In this document: positions 17,168-26,178 of the stretch, piece by piece
Layout of the letters: the number at the start of each line of letters is the position of its first letter
How positions within the stretch are numbered: the stretch's first letter is position 1
Assembly: GCF_014204895.1 (NCBI RefSeq)
Contig: NZ_JACHMF010000001.1
Span: forward strand, 5,146,001-5,210,000
From: Paractinoplanes abujensis
GTDB lineage: Bacteria; Actinomycetota; Actinomycetes; Mycobacteriales; Micromonosporaceae
Reading direction: 5' to 3'
DNA length: 64,000 bases
Notes under the pieces: model-generated
What the model was told of the DNA's origin: nothing
The model's input: the letters and a program-made list of their open reading frames with translations, nothing else
Databases searched by the model: none
Translations under genes and position numbers: made by a program

Positions 17168-18013
17168 ATGACATACGACGTTGTTGTGATCGGGGGCGGA
17201 CCGGCCGGGCTGAGCGGCGCGGTGGCCCTGGGACGGGCGTTGCGCTCGGTGCTGGTGATCGACTCCGGGCAGGGCCGGAACGCACCCGCCGAAGGCATCC
17301 ACAACTTCCTGACCAGGGACGGGATGAGCCCAGCGGAGTTCCGGGCGGCCGGCCGGGCCGAGGTCGAGCGCTACGGCGGCACGGTGCTCGACGGCGAGGT
17401 GGTCACGGCCGGGCCCGGCTTCGAGGTGACCCTGGCCGACGGCAGCGTGCACCGGGCGCGGCGGCTGCTGGTCACCACCGGGCTGACCGACCGGCTGCCC
17501 GACGTGCCCGGGCTGGCCGAGCGCTGGGGCACGACCGTGCTGCACTGCCCCTACTGCCACGGCTACGAGGTGCGCGGACGGGCGATCGGCGTGATCGGGA
17601 CGCCGGGCGACGAGATGACCGAGCACCGGCTGCGGCTGTGGGAGCAGTGGAGCCCCGACGTACGGCTCCTGCCGTTGAACGAGATCACGGCGGTCGAGGC
17701 GGACGGCGTACGGATGCGGGACGGTTCCCTGATCGAGCGCGAATACCTGGTCGTCGGCACGCGGATGGAGGCGCGGGCCGGGTTCCTGGAGTCGCTCGGG
17801 CTCAAGACCGTCGAGCACCCCATGGGCATCGGCACCCACGTGCCGGCGATCGACCCGGCCGGGCGCACGGACGTGCCCGGGGTCTGGGTGGCCGGCAACG
17901 TCACCGACCCGATGGCTCAGGTGATCACGTCGGCGGGCGCGGGACTGACGGCGGGCGCGATGATCAATGCCGACCTTCTGGGCATTGTTCCGCCAGCTCC
18001 CGATAAGCGGTGA
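17168..18013 (+). CDS. Thioredoxin-reductase-like FAD/NAD(P) oxidoreductase, shortened
   Basis: A 281-residue flavoenzyme. The FAD site is VVVIGGGPAGLSGAVALGRA (5-24) and the redox disulfide is CPYC (127-130) in LHCPYCHGYEVRGR, as in thioredoxin-reductase-like enzymes. The C-terminal FAD motif TDVPGVWVAGNV is intact. The NADPH domain looks short: after GVIGTPGDE, about 25 residues usual in relatives are missing, and the GxGxxA-type nucleotide loop is weak. It may use another reductant or act as a disulfide oxidase. It overlaps the next, convergent gene by 50 bases. Confidence 0.8.
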   Translation: MTYDVVVIGGGPAGLSGAVALGRALRSVLVIDSGQGRNAPAEGIHNFLTRDGMSPAEFRAAGRAEVERYGGTVLDGEVVTAGPGFEVTLADGSVHRARRLLVTTGLTDRLPDVPGLAERWGTTVLHCPYCHGYEVRGRAIGVIGTPGDEMTEHRLRLWEQWSPDVRLLPLNEITAVEADGVRMRDGSLIEREYLVVGTRMEARAGFLESLGLKTVEHPMGIGTHVPAIDPAGRTDVPGVWVAGNVTDPMAQVITSAGAGLTAGAMINADLLGIVPPAPDKR

Positions 18014-18833
18014 TCACGGCGGCCGTACGGTCGGCCAGCTCGGGACCCGACTCGGCGGCCGGGGTCCCGGGCACACCGGCCAGCCCGGCCAGCACCAGCC
18101 CGGCCCGGCGCGCGGCCTCGCCGATCTCGCGCTCGCGCAGGAACGACTCGCCCGCCAGGGCCGCCCGGTCCAGGCTGCGCAGGATGCGATCGGCCTGCTC
18201 ACCGGTTTCGCGCCAGAGGTCAAGGGCCCGGTCGCGCTGAGCCGCCAGGGCGAGCACGGCCGGGCTGTCGGCGGGCACGTCCTGCTCACTGACGCCCTCG
18301 AGCCCGGCCTGGAGCCGACGCAGCTCCTGACGGCGCACCAGCAGGGCGGCCAGGTCGTCGAGGGCCCGGGTCAGCGACCGGTCGGCCGGCTCGGGGTCGA
18401 TCATGCCGGGCAGACCGGGCCACGTACGCCGGATCCGGCGCGACACCGCGACGGCACGCGCGAACGCGGCCCGCTCCTTCGGGCTCACCAGCACGCGGCC
18501 GCCCTCCGCGACGGGCCGCTCGAAACGGGCGATCTGCGCGGCGCGGGCCTGCCGGCGCCAGACGGTGGTGACGGTGGCGACCGAGGCGGCGAACGGCAGC
18601 CACCAGGGCACGCCGGCCGCGAAGAACAGGGCCGAGGCGAAGATGAGGGGAAGGCTGAGCCGGGCCGCGAACGCCACCCGCGCCTCACGGGTCACACCGC
18701 TCGGGGTCATCGGGACGACCTCGGTGACGGAACCGGAACGGTGCCGCCTGGCACGCCCGGTGCGCAGCCGGAGGGCGTACGGGGAAAGGACGGTTTTCTC
18801 GTCGTCCATGCCGATGTGCAGCTCCGACGGCAT
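17964..18833 (-). CDS. Hypothetical membrane protein with coiled-coil C-terminus
   Basis: A 289-residue protein I do not recognise. Two adjacent hydrophobic helices at about 56-90 (LSLPLIFASALFFAAGVPWWLPFAASVATV) are followed by a long helical, charged region (about 95-285), probably cytoplasmic. GGGAGGG lies seven bases before ATG 18833. Its last 50 bases overlap the flavoenzyme gene on the other strand, an unusually long convergent coding overlap in this window. Confidence 0.65.
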   Translation of the reverse strand: MPSELHIGMDDEKTVLSPYALRLRTGRARRHRSGSVTEVVPMTPSGVTREARVAFAARLSLPLIFASALFFAAGVPWWLPFAASVATVTTVWRRQARAAQIARFERPVAEGGRVLVSPKERAAFARAVAVSRRIRRTWPGLPGMIDPEPADRSLTRALDDLAALLVRRQELRRLQAGLEGVSEQDVPADSPAVLALAAQRDRALDLWRETGEQADRILRSLDRAALAGESFLREREIGEAARRAGLVLAGLAGVPGTPAAESGPELADRTAAVITAYRELAEQCPEGRH

Positions 18834-19087
18834 CTGCCCGCCCTCCCGAGTCCGTACGTGGTGCCGTCGGCAGGGCGGGCCCGATCGCCGGGGGGATGCC
18901 GACCGGGGCCCGCCCGCCGGTGGGACATCCCGCCGGCACCAGAAGGAATCGGTGATCGCGGGGCCCGGTTGAGGAACGCTCGGTTGCAGAGCGGGTGTGC
19001 TTGGGATCGGCCAGCCCGCCGGCCCCGCGGCGACTCCCGATCCGGGCCGGACGAAGTTCCCCGGCGGATCTCCGTAGGGTGCTCGGA

Positions 19088-19717
19088 GTGGATGCCGTAC
19101 GCACTGCCATCGCCACCGAACGCCGCCGGGTCGCCGACCTGATCGAGTCGCTCAGCCCCGACCGGCTCGACACCCCCAGCCTCTGCGGCGCCTGGACCGT
19201 GCGGCAGGTCGCCGGGCACCTGGTGGCCGCCGTGGACGCGCCGGGCCGTCTGACCCTCACGACGCTGCTCCGCAGTGGATTCCGGATCCACCGGGCCAAC
19301 GCCCGGCTCGCCGCCGAGATCGCCCGGCGGCCCGTGCCCGACCTGGCCGCCAGCTTGCGCCGCAACGCCGAGAACCCGTTCCGGCCGCCCGTCGTCGGCC
19401 ATCCGGGGCAGCTCACCGACCTGCAGGTGCACGGGCAGGACATGCGGCGCCCGCTCGGGCTGCCGCACGGTCTCGCGCTCGACCACCTGCGCGTGTCGCT
19501 CGACTTCCTGACCGGGGGCCGCGCGATCGGCTTCACCCCGCGCCGGCGGCTGGCCGGGCTGCGCCTCGAGACCACCGATCTGGACTGGGCGTACGGGGAA
19601 GGCGCCCTGGTCAGCGGGCCGGCCGAAGCGGTGATGATGGCGCTGACGGGCCGGGCGGCAGTGCTCGGGGAGATCGACGGACCGGGCGTACGGATCCTGG
19701 CCGCGCGGCTCGGCTGA
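19088..19717 (+). CDS. Mycothiol-dependent maleylpyruvate isomerase family protein
   Basis: A 209-residue DinB-like four-helix metalloenzyme of the actinobacterial TIGR03083 family. LCGAWTVRQVAGHLVAAV (about 35-52) gives the first metal-binding His, and LTDLQVHGQDMRRPLG (about 115-130) the second. Relatives use mycothiol as the thiol cofactor. The actual reaction is unknown. GTG 19088 is preferred because the 31 preceding in-frame codons look non-coding. Confidence 0.75.
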   Translation: MDAVRTAIATERRRVADLIESLSPDRLDTPSLCGAWTVRQVAGHLVAAVDAPGRLTLTTLLRSGFRIHRANARLAAEIARRPVPDLAASLRRNAENPFRPPVVGHPGQLTDLQVHGQDMRRPLGLPHGLALDHLRVSLDFLTGGRAIGFTPRRRLAGLRLETTDLDWAYGEGALVSGPAEAVMMALTGRAAVLGEIDGPGVRILAARLG

Positions 19718-19772
19718 GGCGCTCGCCCGCCGGCGCCGAAAACTGTCAGAGGGTCGCCCTATCTTCGCTCCC

Positions 19773-20312
19773 ATGAATGACACCGCCCTCCAGTCCTCCC
19801 CGATCACTCTCGACCGCCGTCTGCTGCTCGGCGAGATCGACTATCAGGTGACCGCCTTCCCCACCGACGACCACCGCATCGATCTCTGCATCGTGAGCAG
19901 CGACGGCGACGGTCACGTGGTGAGCGAGATCAGCGGCGGCATCTCGCCGGCCGACCTGCCCGCGCTCACCGACGTGCTCACCTCGACCCTGGCCGGCCTG
20001 ATCGCGATGACGCGGGCCCGGCCGGCCCCGGCGCCGGCCGGTCTCCCGCCCGACCGGCGCGAGCGCCACCCCAACCAGGGCGCCCGCTGGACGCCGGGCG
20101 ACGACGAGAGCCTCGTCGAGCGCTATCGGGCCGGGGCGAGTCAGCGCGCCCTGGCGGCCGAGTTCGGGCGCAGCACCGGCGGCATCCGCGCCCGGCTGGA
20201 ACACCTGGGTGAGCTGGCGCCCGGCGGCCGCTGGCGGGCTCCGCGCGGCGGCTCCGGCGAGCCCCCGGCGGTCGGTCCCGCCGGCCCGGCGGCCGACCGG
20301 CCCGCCGGCTGA
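19773..20312 (+). CDS. Hypothetical protein with SANT/Myb-like DNA-binding helix bundle
   Basis: A 179-residue protein. Residues 1-85 are an uncharacterised beta-rich region; residues about 100-148 resemble a bacterial SANT/homeodomain-like helix-turn-helix (RWTPGDDESLVERY, then LAAEFGRSTGGIRARLEHLG). A Pro/Gly/Ala-rich tail follows. This HTH form is common in large replication- or recombination-linked proteins, but here it stands alone. A DNA-binding role is inferred only. Confidence 0.6.
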   Translation: MNDTALQSSPITLDRRLLLGEIDYQVTAFPTDDHRIDLCIVSSDGDGHVVSEISGGISPADLPALTDVLTSTLAGLIAMTRARPAPAPAGLPPDRRERHPNQGARWTPGDDESLVERYRAGASQRALAAEFGRSTGGIRARLEHLGELAPGGRWRAPRGGSGEPPAVGPAGPAADRPAG

Positions 20313-20428
20313 CGGCCGGGTGGGGCCGAGCGCGTCCCGTGCGCCCGGCCCCACGCCATCGCCACCGCACCGGGAGCGGTCGCCGGCCGGCGGCCGTCCC
20401 CCGGTGGTGCCGTCTTCGTTCCCGGTCC

Positions 20429-21361
20429 CTACTGCCCGGCCGTCAGCAGGCTTCGGCGCGGGCCGGCCAGGCACGCCTCGACCCGCAGGACCTGCCCGTG
20501 GGTGAACATGACCATCGCCGCGTCGTCGGTGTAGTCCATGTAGTTCATGAACATGTCGCCGTTCGGCCCGTTGTTGCAGGTGATCGACGGGAAGTTCGGC
20601 GTGCCGAAGTTCTGCCCGGCCTGGTTGGGGGTGTCCGCCACGAAGTCCGAGCCGCTGCACCCCGTGCCGTCGTCACCGCCGATGTGGAAGAGGTTGAGCC
20701 AGTGCCCGATCTCGTGGGTCGTGGTGCGCCCCAGGTTGAACGGGGCGGCCGCCGTGCCCGTCGTGCCGAAGCCGGTGTGGGTGATCACCACGCCGTCGGT
20801 CTCGGCCGGCCCGCCCGGGAACTGCGCGTAGCCCAGCAGCCCGCCCGAGAGCTGACCGACCCAGATGTTCAGGTAACGGTCGGCCGGCCAGGCGTCGGTG
20901 CCGCCCTGCGCGGTGAATTTGATGGCGTCGTTGTCCGAGAAGGCGGTCTTGTTCGTCCGCCGCCGGGTGACGCCGGTGGTCGGGTTGCCCTCGGGGTCGG
21001 TGCTCGCCCGGCGGAACTCGATCCGCGAGTCGGCGATCAGGCCCTGCCACACCGCGGGCACGTTCTTGACGTCGGCGTTGGTGGCCCGGAAGTCCTCGTT
21101 GAGCACGGCGATCTGGCCGTCGATCTGCTCCTCGGTGAGGTTCTGCCCGTCGTGGGCGTGCACGATGTGGACCACCACGTCGACGGTGACGACCTCGGCC
21201 CGGGCCGGCCGCTCCTCCCCGGTGGCGTAGGCGAAGGCGAGGTTCTCGATGGCGGCCCGGTTCAGCCGATAGTTCAAACTCTCGTTCAGCATGCGGCGGT
21301 GCACGTTTTCGGTGCCGCAACGGCGCCGGGCCGGGGTCTCGACGATGTCGGCGTTGTCCAT
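20429..21361 (-). CDS. M43-family zinc metalloprotease (pappalysin-like)
   Basis: A 310-residue metzincin. The zinc motif HEIGHWLNLFH is at 216-226 (His216, Glu217, His220, His226), and the Met-turn follows near 275 (MNYMDYTDD). VHIVHAHDGQNLTEEQI and IEFRRA match bacterial cytophagalysin/pappalysin-like enzymes. I see no signal peptide or membrane helix at the N-terminus, unusual for this normally secreted family; a non-classical route or a cytoplasmic or predatory role is possible. A small gene ends 20 bases upstream on the same strand. Confidence 0.85.
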   Translation of the reverse strand: MDNADIVETPARRRCGTENVHRRMLNESLNYRLNRAAIENLAFAYATGEERPARAEVVTVDVVVHIVHAHDGQNLTEEQIDGQIAVLNEDFRATNADVKNVPAVWQGLIADSRIEFRRASTDPEGNPTTGVTRRRTNKTAFSDNDAIKFTAQGGTDAWPADRYLNIWVGQLSGGLLGYAQFPGGPAETDGVVITHTGFGTTGTAAAPFNLGRTTTHEIGHWLNLFHIGGDDGTGCSGSDFVADTPNQAGQNFGTPNFPSITCNNGPNGDMFMNYMDYTDDAAMVMFTHGQVLRVEACLAGPRRSLLTAGQ

Positions 21362-21380
21362 CGTGCCTCTTCTCCTCGCG

Positions 21381-21689
21381 CTATTTCCGAATCCTCAGCA
21401 CCTGCGCGTCGTGCGCGACGATCCGCAGCACCCGGACCCCGGCCCCGGCCCGGACCCGCACGCCGTCACCCCCGGTGGCCTCCCAGCTGCCCCGGCTCGC
21501 CACGGCCCGGTCGGCCGGCCCCGCGGCGTATTCGAGGTAGCCGCCGCCCGGCCGGAACTCGAGGCTGGGCCGGGGCGCCCGGCTGGGCGGGAACGGAAAG
21601 TCGCCGGGGCGGTAGACGGCCTGGTCGTCGGTGTCCTCCTCGAAGGAGCGATACCAGCGCCGGAAAAGCTCAGGAGAAATGTCGGGCAT
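21381..21689 (-). CDS. Small lipocalin-like or beta-sandwich protein, metalloprotease partner
   Basis: A 102-residue protein. RRWYRSFEEDTDDQAVYRPG near the start and a strand-rich remainder (FRPGGGYLEYAAGPADR, VRVLRI) suggest a small beta-barrel. I recall similar small proteins beside M43 protease genes in actinomycetes, which would fit an inhibitor or chaperone role. No clear ribosome site precedes ATG 21689, so a start further upstream in the same frame is possible. Confidence 0.55.
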   Translation of the reverse strand: MPDISPELFRRWYRSFEEDTDDQAVYRPGDFPFPPSRAPRPSLEFRPGGGYLEYAAGPADRAVASRGSWEATGGDGVRVRAGAGVRVLRIVAHDAQVLRIRK

Positions 21690-22149
21690 CGGTGCGTCTC
21701 GACCGCCTCGCAGGGTGCTGAATTTCGTGGTGGTGCCCCGCAGACTGGCAGCGTCGACCGAGGTGAGGACCCTTACGTCCTCGATCCGACAGCCCCGGAC
21801 CCCGCATCGGAACGAACGTCCGATGCCCCTCGCCCACACAGCGGAGCAGGCCCGCCCGACAAGCCCGCCACTCCTCCTCGACGCCGCACCGCGAACCGGC
21901 CGGCCACCGTTTCCGGTCGCGCCGCGCCAAGGCGTGGCCGCCACGAACAGTGACCTGACACCCTCGGGACTCGGTGTTTGCTCCACCCGGAGCGGAGCTT
22001 GAAGGCACGGCGCACGGGCAGACAGGCGCAAGCAGGAGACCCGGGCGGGCCCACCGTAACGTGAGGTTTCCCGGGGCTCGGCCCCCGGAGCAGGCATGAC
22101 GAGCCGGCCAGGTCCGCGCTTCTGAGCGGACAGACCGACCCTCGGCTCG

Positions 22150-22221
22150 TGGGCGCGGTAGGTTTCGAACCTACGACCCCTCGCTTGTAAGGCGAGTGCT
22201 CTCCCACTGAGCTACGCGCCC
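22150..22221 (-). tRNA. tRNA-Val (anticodon UAC)
   Basis: A complete 72-base cloverleaf: acceptor GGGCGCG / CGCGCCC, D-arm with AGCTCAGTGGGAGAGC, anticodon arm CTCGC-CTTACAA-GCGAG with anticodon TAC, and T-arm with GGTTCGAAAC. Discriminator base A; CCA is not encoded. It reads GUA codons and related wobble codons. Confidence 0.95.
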
Positions 22222-22248
22222 GGTGTGAAACCGGAGACGCCATCGTAC

Positions 22249-22707
22249 CTAAAGCTCGGCCAGCGCCGCCCGCCAGGCCTTCTGGTCGCGGGTCTCGCCG
22301 GGGCCGGTCATTTCGGCGAAGCGGACTACGCCGTCGCGGTCGATGAGGAACGTGCCTCGGTTGGCCATCCCGCCGGCCTCGTGGAAGACGCCGTAGGCCT
22401 GGGCGACCGCGCCGTGCGGCCAGAAGTCGGCCAGCAGGGGGAAGTCGAAGCCTTCCTGCACGGCCCAGACCTTGTGGCTGTAGACGGAGTCGACGCTGAC
22501 CGCCAGCACCTGCACGTCGTCGTTCTGGTAGTCGGGCAGGTGGTCGCGGATCTCGGTCAGTTCGCCCTGGCACGTGCCGGTGAAGGTGAACGGGTAGAAG
22601 ACCAGCAGGACGGCTTTGCGGCCGCGGAAGTCGGCCAGCCGCACGTCCTGGTTGTTCTGGTCTTTGAGGGAGAATTCGGGCGCTGGGGCACCGACCGGGA
22701 CCGTCAT
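22249..22707 (-). CDS. ahpE: One-Cys peroxiredoxin, AhpE type
   Basis: A 152-residue peroxiredoxin that reduces H2O2, organic peroxides and peroxynitrite. The peroxidatic Cys46 lies in FYPFTFTGTCQGEL, close to the FPLAFTGICQGEL I recall from M. tuberculosis AhpE. No second resolving Cys is present, so mycothiol/mycoredoxin probably recycles it. It is one of the ahpE - DUF3052 - aceE cluster conserved in actinobacteria. ATG 22707 is chosen because upstream in-frame codons have no protein-like pattern. Confidence 0.92.
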   Translation of the reverse strand: MTVPVGAPAPEFSLKDQNNQDVRLADFRGRKAVLLVFYPFTFTGTCQGELTEIRDHLPDYQNDDVQVLAVSVDSVYSHKVWAVQEGFDFPLLADFWPHGAVAQAYGVFHEAGGMANRGTFLIDRDGVVRFAEMTGPGETRDQKAWRAALAEL

Positions 22708-22768
22708 GCGGACAACCCTAACCGGACCGGCACCCGGAGGACGCCGGTCGGCTGGGGAACGCAGCGAG

Positions 22769-23200
22769 CTACTTCTTCTTGTTGCCCCTGGGGGAGACCA
22801 ACCGGGCACCGGTCCAGTCCTTGCCCGCGTTCACCGTCGAGGTCTGCTGCAGGCCCGCGGTGGGGGCCGATTCGCTGATCTCGCTCGGTTCGACGTGGTT
22901 GTCCCGGCCGGCTTTGGGGGTCAGCAGCCACACCACGCCGTTGTCGGCGAGGGGGCCCAGGGCGTCGGTGAGGATCTCGAAGAGGTCACCGTCTCCGTCG
23001 CGATACCACAACAGCACCGCGTCGACGACTTCATCGGTGTCTTCGTCGACCAACTCGCCGACGCGTTCGGTCAGGGTGTCACGGAGGTCCTCGTCGACGT
23101 CGTCGTCGTAGCCCATCTCCATGACCACCATGTTCGGCTCGAAGCCGAACCGGTCCGCCAGGCTGCGTACGCCGTCGGCCTGACCAGCGGTCGCGCTCAC
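22769..23200 (-). CDS. DUF3052-family protein
   Basis: A 143-residue acidic protein (GTG 23200 behind AGGAGGA) of the actinobacterial DUF3052 family, located between ahpE and aceE as in Mycobacterium and Streptomyces. GYDDDVDEDLRDTL and LTPKAGRDNHVEPSEI are typical blocks. The Lys-rich end (GNKKK) may bind nucleic acid or another protein. Function is not established. Confidence 0.88.
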   Translation of the reverse strand: MSATAGQADGVRSLADRFGFEPNMVVMEMGYDDDVDEDLRDTLTERVGELVDEDTDEVVDAVLLWYRDGDGDLFEILTDALGPLADNGVVWLLTPKAGRDNHVEPSEISESAPTAGLQQTSTVNAGKDWTGARLVSPRGNKKK

Positions 23201-23299
23201 TGTCTAAGTCCTCCTAGCCGTCGAATTGCCGTAAAAACCTGGGGGTAGTCCACACACTCCGGGCGCTCGGCGCAAGTGGCGCACCGGGTGTGTGGCAAT

Positions 23300-25534
23300 T
23301 TACCGCGCCAGCAGGGCGCGGGCACCCTGTGTGATGGCATCCTCCCCCACCAGCACATGCTGTGCGGCCGGACCCAGCGGAATCAGTGAGTCGGCGGAGG
23401 CGATTCGCCTGGCCGCGCCCACGAAACCGCCGTCCACCAGGGCCGCCAGCACGCCTTCGCCGACGCCGCCGGAGCGCCGGGTCTCGTCGACGATCAGGAC
23501 CCGGCCGGTGGCCGCGGCCTCGCGGACGAGGTCGTTGACGGGAAGCGGATTCAACCAGCGAAGGTCCACCACTCGGGATCCGTAGCCCTGCTCGGCCAGC
23601 TGGGCGGCGACCCGCAGCGACATCCGGAGCCCGTTGCCGTACGTGATGATCGTCAGGTCCTGGGCGCTGCCGAGGGGGTAGGTGCGGGCCCGGCCGATCG
23701 GCACGTGCTCGGTGGTCCAGGCGCCGGGCCCGCTGTACGGGGCCAGCCACTCGTTGTCGCCCTGCTGGTAGAGGTCGCGTGTGTGGTAGAGCGCGATGGG
23801 CTCCAGGAACACGCAGACGCTGCCGTCGGACGCCGCCGAGGCCAGGCAGGAGCGCAGCATGGGCGCGGCGTCGCTGGGCCGGCTGGGCACGGCCAGCACC
23901 AGGCCGGGGATGTCGCGCAGCACGGCGACCGAGTTGTCGTTGTGGAAGTGGCCGCCGAACGCCTGCTGGTAGGCGAGCCCGGCGACCCGTACGACCATGG
24001 GGTTGCGGTAGGCCCCGGACGAGAAGAACGACATCGTGGCCGCCTCCCCCCGCAGCTGGTCCTCGGCGTTGTGCAGGTAGGCCAGGTATTGGATCTCGGG
24101 CACGGGGATCCGGCCGTCGAGGCCGGCCCCGAGCGCGAGCCCGAGGATCGTCGTCTCGTCGAGCAGGGTGTCGAAGACCCGCTCGTCGCCGAAGCGTTCC
24201 TGCAGGTGTTTGGTGACGCCGTAGATCCCGCCCTTGCGGCCCACGTCCTCCCCGAAGACCAGCACGCCGGGCTCGTAGGCCAGGGCGTCGGTCAGGGTGG
24301 CGTTGATGGTCTGGGCCAGGGTGAGCGGGCCGGACTGCTCGGGCAGTTTGCCGCCGAAGGCCCGGGAGCGGGCGGCCGCGCCGGGGCCGAGGGCCCGGGT
24401 GGCGACCTCGGTGATCATGTGGGCGGCACGCAGGGGCCGGCGCGGGGCCAGCGGCGCCACGATCTCGGCCACGTTGGCCAGCTTGGGCTCGCCCAGCACC
24501 TCCTCGGCGACCTTGCGGACCTGCCAGCCGACCTCGTCGTAGCGGGCGATCACCTCGTCCGGCCCGAGCAGACCGGCCTCGACGAGCAGCCGGGCGGTGG
24601 CGATCAGGGGGTCGCGCTCCAGATCCCGGCCGATCTCGTCGGCCGTACGGTAGGCCACCTCGGCGTCGGCCCCCGCGTGGCCCATCAGGCGCACGGTGGA
24701 CAGGTGCAGCACGGCGGGGCGGCGCTCGCGGCGCACGTAGCCCACGGCCTCGATCGCCGCGTCGTAGGTGGCGGTCAGGTCGCAGCCGTCGGCCGCCGAG
24801 TAGCGCACCCCGGGGCGCGACCGGAGCATGGCCGCCAGCCAGCCCTCGGGGGTGGGCACGCTGATCCCGAGCCCGTTGTCCTCGCAGATCAGCAGCAGCG
24901 GGAGCGGCGCACCGGTGTGCTCGAACCAGCCCGCGGCGTTGAGCGCGGCGGTGGCCGCCGCGTGGTTGGCCGAGGCGTCGCCGAAGGAGGCCACGGCGAT
25001 GGCGTCGCGCGGCCAGCGGGCGTCGCCGCCCGGGCGGGCCAGCGAGGAGGCCAGGCCGACGGCCCGGGGCAGGTGGGACGCCACGGTCGAGGTGGTCGGG
25101 ACGATGTTGAGGTCGGCGCTGCCGAAGACCTTGTGCCGGCCCCCGGCGATGGGTTCGTGGGCCGAGGCGACCACGCCTCGCAGCACGTCACGGGCGGCGT
25201 CGGGCAGGCTCTTGGCGCGGGCGCTGAAGAAGGCGGCCGACCGGTAGTGCAGCAGGGCGGGGTCGGTGGGCAGCAGCGCCGCGGCGACGGCGGCGTTGCC
25301 CTCGTGGCCTGACGATCCGATGGTGTAGAAGCCCTCGTTGAAGCTGCGCAGCCAGCGGGCCGCGAGGTCGAGGTGGCGGCTGGCCAGCTGGGCGTCGAAC
25401 AGTTCGAGCGCGCGGGCGCCGGTCAGGGTGGAACCGTCGCGGACGGCGTCGCCGGGCGCGCGGCGTCCTTCCGGGAGAGGCAGGGCCGACACAGCGTTGC
25501 GGAAGCGCTCGTCGAGGTTCTGCGGGGTGGTCAC
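23300..25534 (-). CDS. Fused alpha-beta 2-oxoacid dehydrogenase E1 (branched-chain type)
   Basis: A 744-residue single-chain E1 joining the TPP-binding alpha part (about 1-390) and the transketolase-like beta part (about 410-744). SFGDASANHAAATAALN (about 165-181) is the diphosphate-binding motif; LVFGEDVGRKGGIYGVT and RWLNPLP mark the beta half. E1 decarboxylates a 2-oxoacid and acylates E2 lipoyl groups. The separate aceE gene next door should handle pyruvate, so this one is more likely for branched-chain or other 2-oxoacids. No E2 or E3 gene lies nearby. GTG 25534 is the likely start. Confidence 0.85.
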   Translation of the reverse strand: MTTPQNLDERFRNAVSALPLPEGRRAPGDAVRDGSTLTGARALELFDAQLASRHLDLAARWLRSFNEGFYTIGSSGHEGNAAVAAALLPTDPALLHYRSAAFFSARAKSLPDAARDVLRGVVASAHEPIAGGRHKVFGSADLNIVPTTSTVASHLPRAVGLASSLARPGGDARWPRDAIAVASFGDASANHAAATAALNAAGWFEHTGAPLPLLLICEDNGLGISVPTPEGWLAAMLRSRPGVRYSAADGCDLTATYDAAIEAVGYVRRERRPAVLHLSTVRLMGHAGADAEVAYRTADEIGRDLERDPLIATARLLVEAGLLGPDEVIARYDEVGWQVRKVAEEVLGEPKLANVAEIVAPLAPRRPLRAAHMITEVATRALGPGAAARSRAFGGKLPEQSGPLTLAQTINATLTDALAYEPGVLVFGEDVGRKGGIYGVTKHLQERFGDERVFDTLLDETTILGLALGAGLDGRIPVPEIQYLAYLHNAEDQLRGEAATMSFFSSGAYRNPMVVRVAGLAYQQAFGGHFHNDNSVAVLRDIPGLVLAVPSRPSDAAPMLRSCLASAASDGSVCVFLEPIALYHTRDLYQQGDNEWLAPYSGPGAWTTEHVPIGRARTYPLGSAQDLTIITYGNGLRMSLRVAAQLAEQGYGSRVVDLRWLNPLPVNDLVREAAATGRVLIVDETRRSGGVGEGVLAALVDGGFVGAARRIASADSLIPLGPAAQHVLVGEDAITQGARALLAR

Positions 25535-25625
25535 CTGACCAGCATTACCGACATGAGCGAGCCTCGCCATGGGAGGAAAGTCGCCCACCCGGCGGGACCT
25601 GCGCAAGGGCTGGCAGACTCGGCTC

Positions 25626-26030
25626 ATGCGCACCGAAGTGATCACGGTTCGGACCGGCTCGCGTCCCGTGGTGCGGGACATCACCCGCGAGGCGGAACGG
25701 TTCGTGGAGTCCGAAGGGGACGGGCTGCTGCACGTTTTCGTGCCGCACGCGACGGCCGGGCTGGCGATCATCGAGACCGGCGCCGGGTCGGACGACGACC
25801 TGCTGACCGCGATCGACGAGTTGCTGCCGACCGAGGACAAGTGGCGGCATCGGCACGGCTCGAAGGGGCACGGACGCGATCACGTGCTGCCGGCCTGGAT
25901 CCCGCCGTACGCGTCGCTGCCCGTGATCGGCGGCCGGATAGCCCTGGGCACCTGGCAGTCCATCTGTCTTGTGGACACCAACGGAGACAACCCGGAACGC
26001 CAAGTAAGGTTCAGCTTTCTACAAGGCTAA
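25626..26030 (+). CDS. YjbQ/UPF0047 family protein
   Basis: A 134-residue protein with the family signature [14 protein letters not shown] and the C-terminal [21 protein letters not shown]. Relatives show weak thiamine-phosphate synthase activity when overproduced, but the real role is unclear. A His cluster ([15 protein letters not shown]) probably binds metal. It is divergent from the fused E1 gene and 148 bases upstream of aceE on the same strand. A thiamine link would fit the two TPP enzymes around it. Confidence 0.85.
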   Translation: MRTEVITVRTGSRPVVRDITREAERFVESEGDGLLHVFVPHATAGLAIIETGAGSDDDLLTAIDELLPTEDKWRHRHGSKGHGRDHVLPAWIPPYASLPVIGGRIALGTWQSICLVDTNGDNPERQVRFSFLQG

Positions 26031-26178
26031 CGAAGTTACTGCTCAGTACGTGTGTCGCGAATCGCGTACCCGGACGGTAGGCGTGACGATGCGCACGGCG
26101 AAGGGGCAGGATGGAGCTATACCCGAGCGGCTCACACAATGGGCGCCCGGTTCCGACACCCGACCAAGAGGAATGCCT

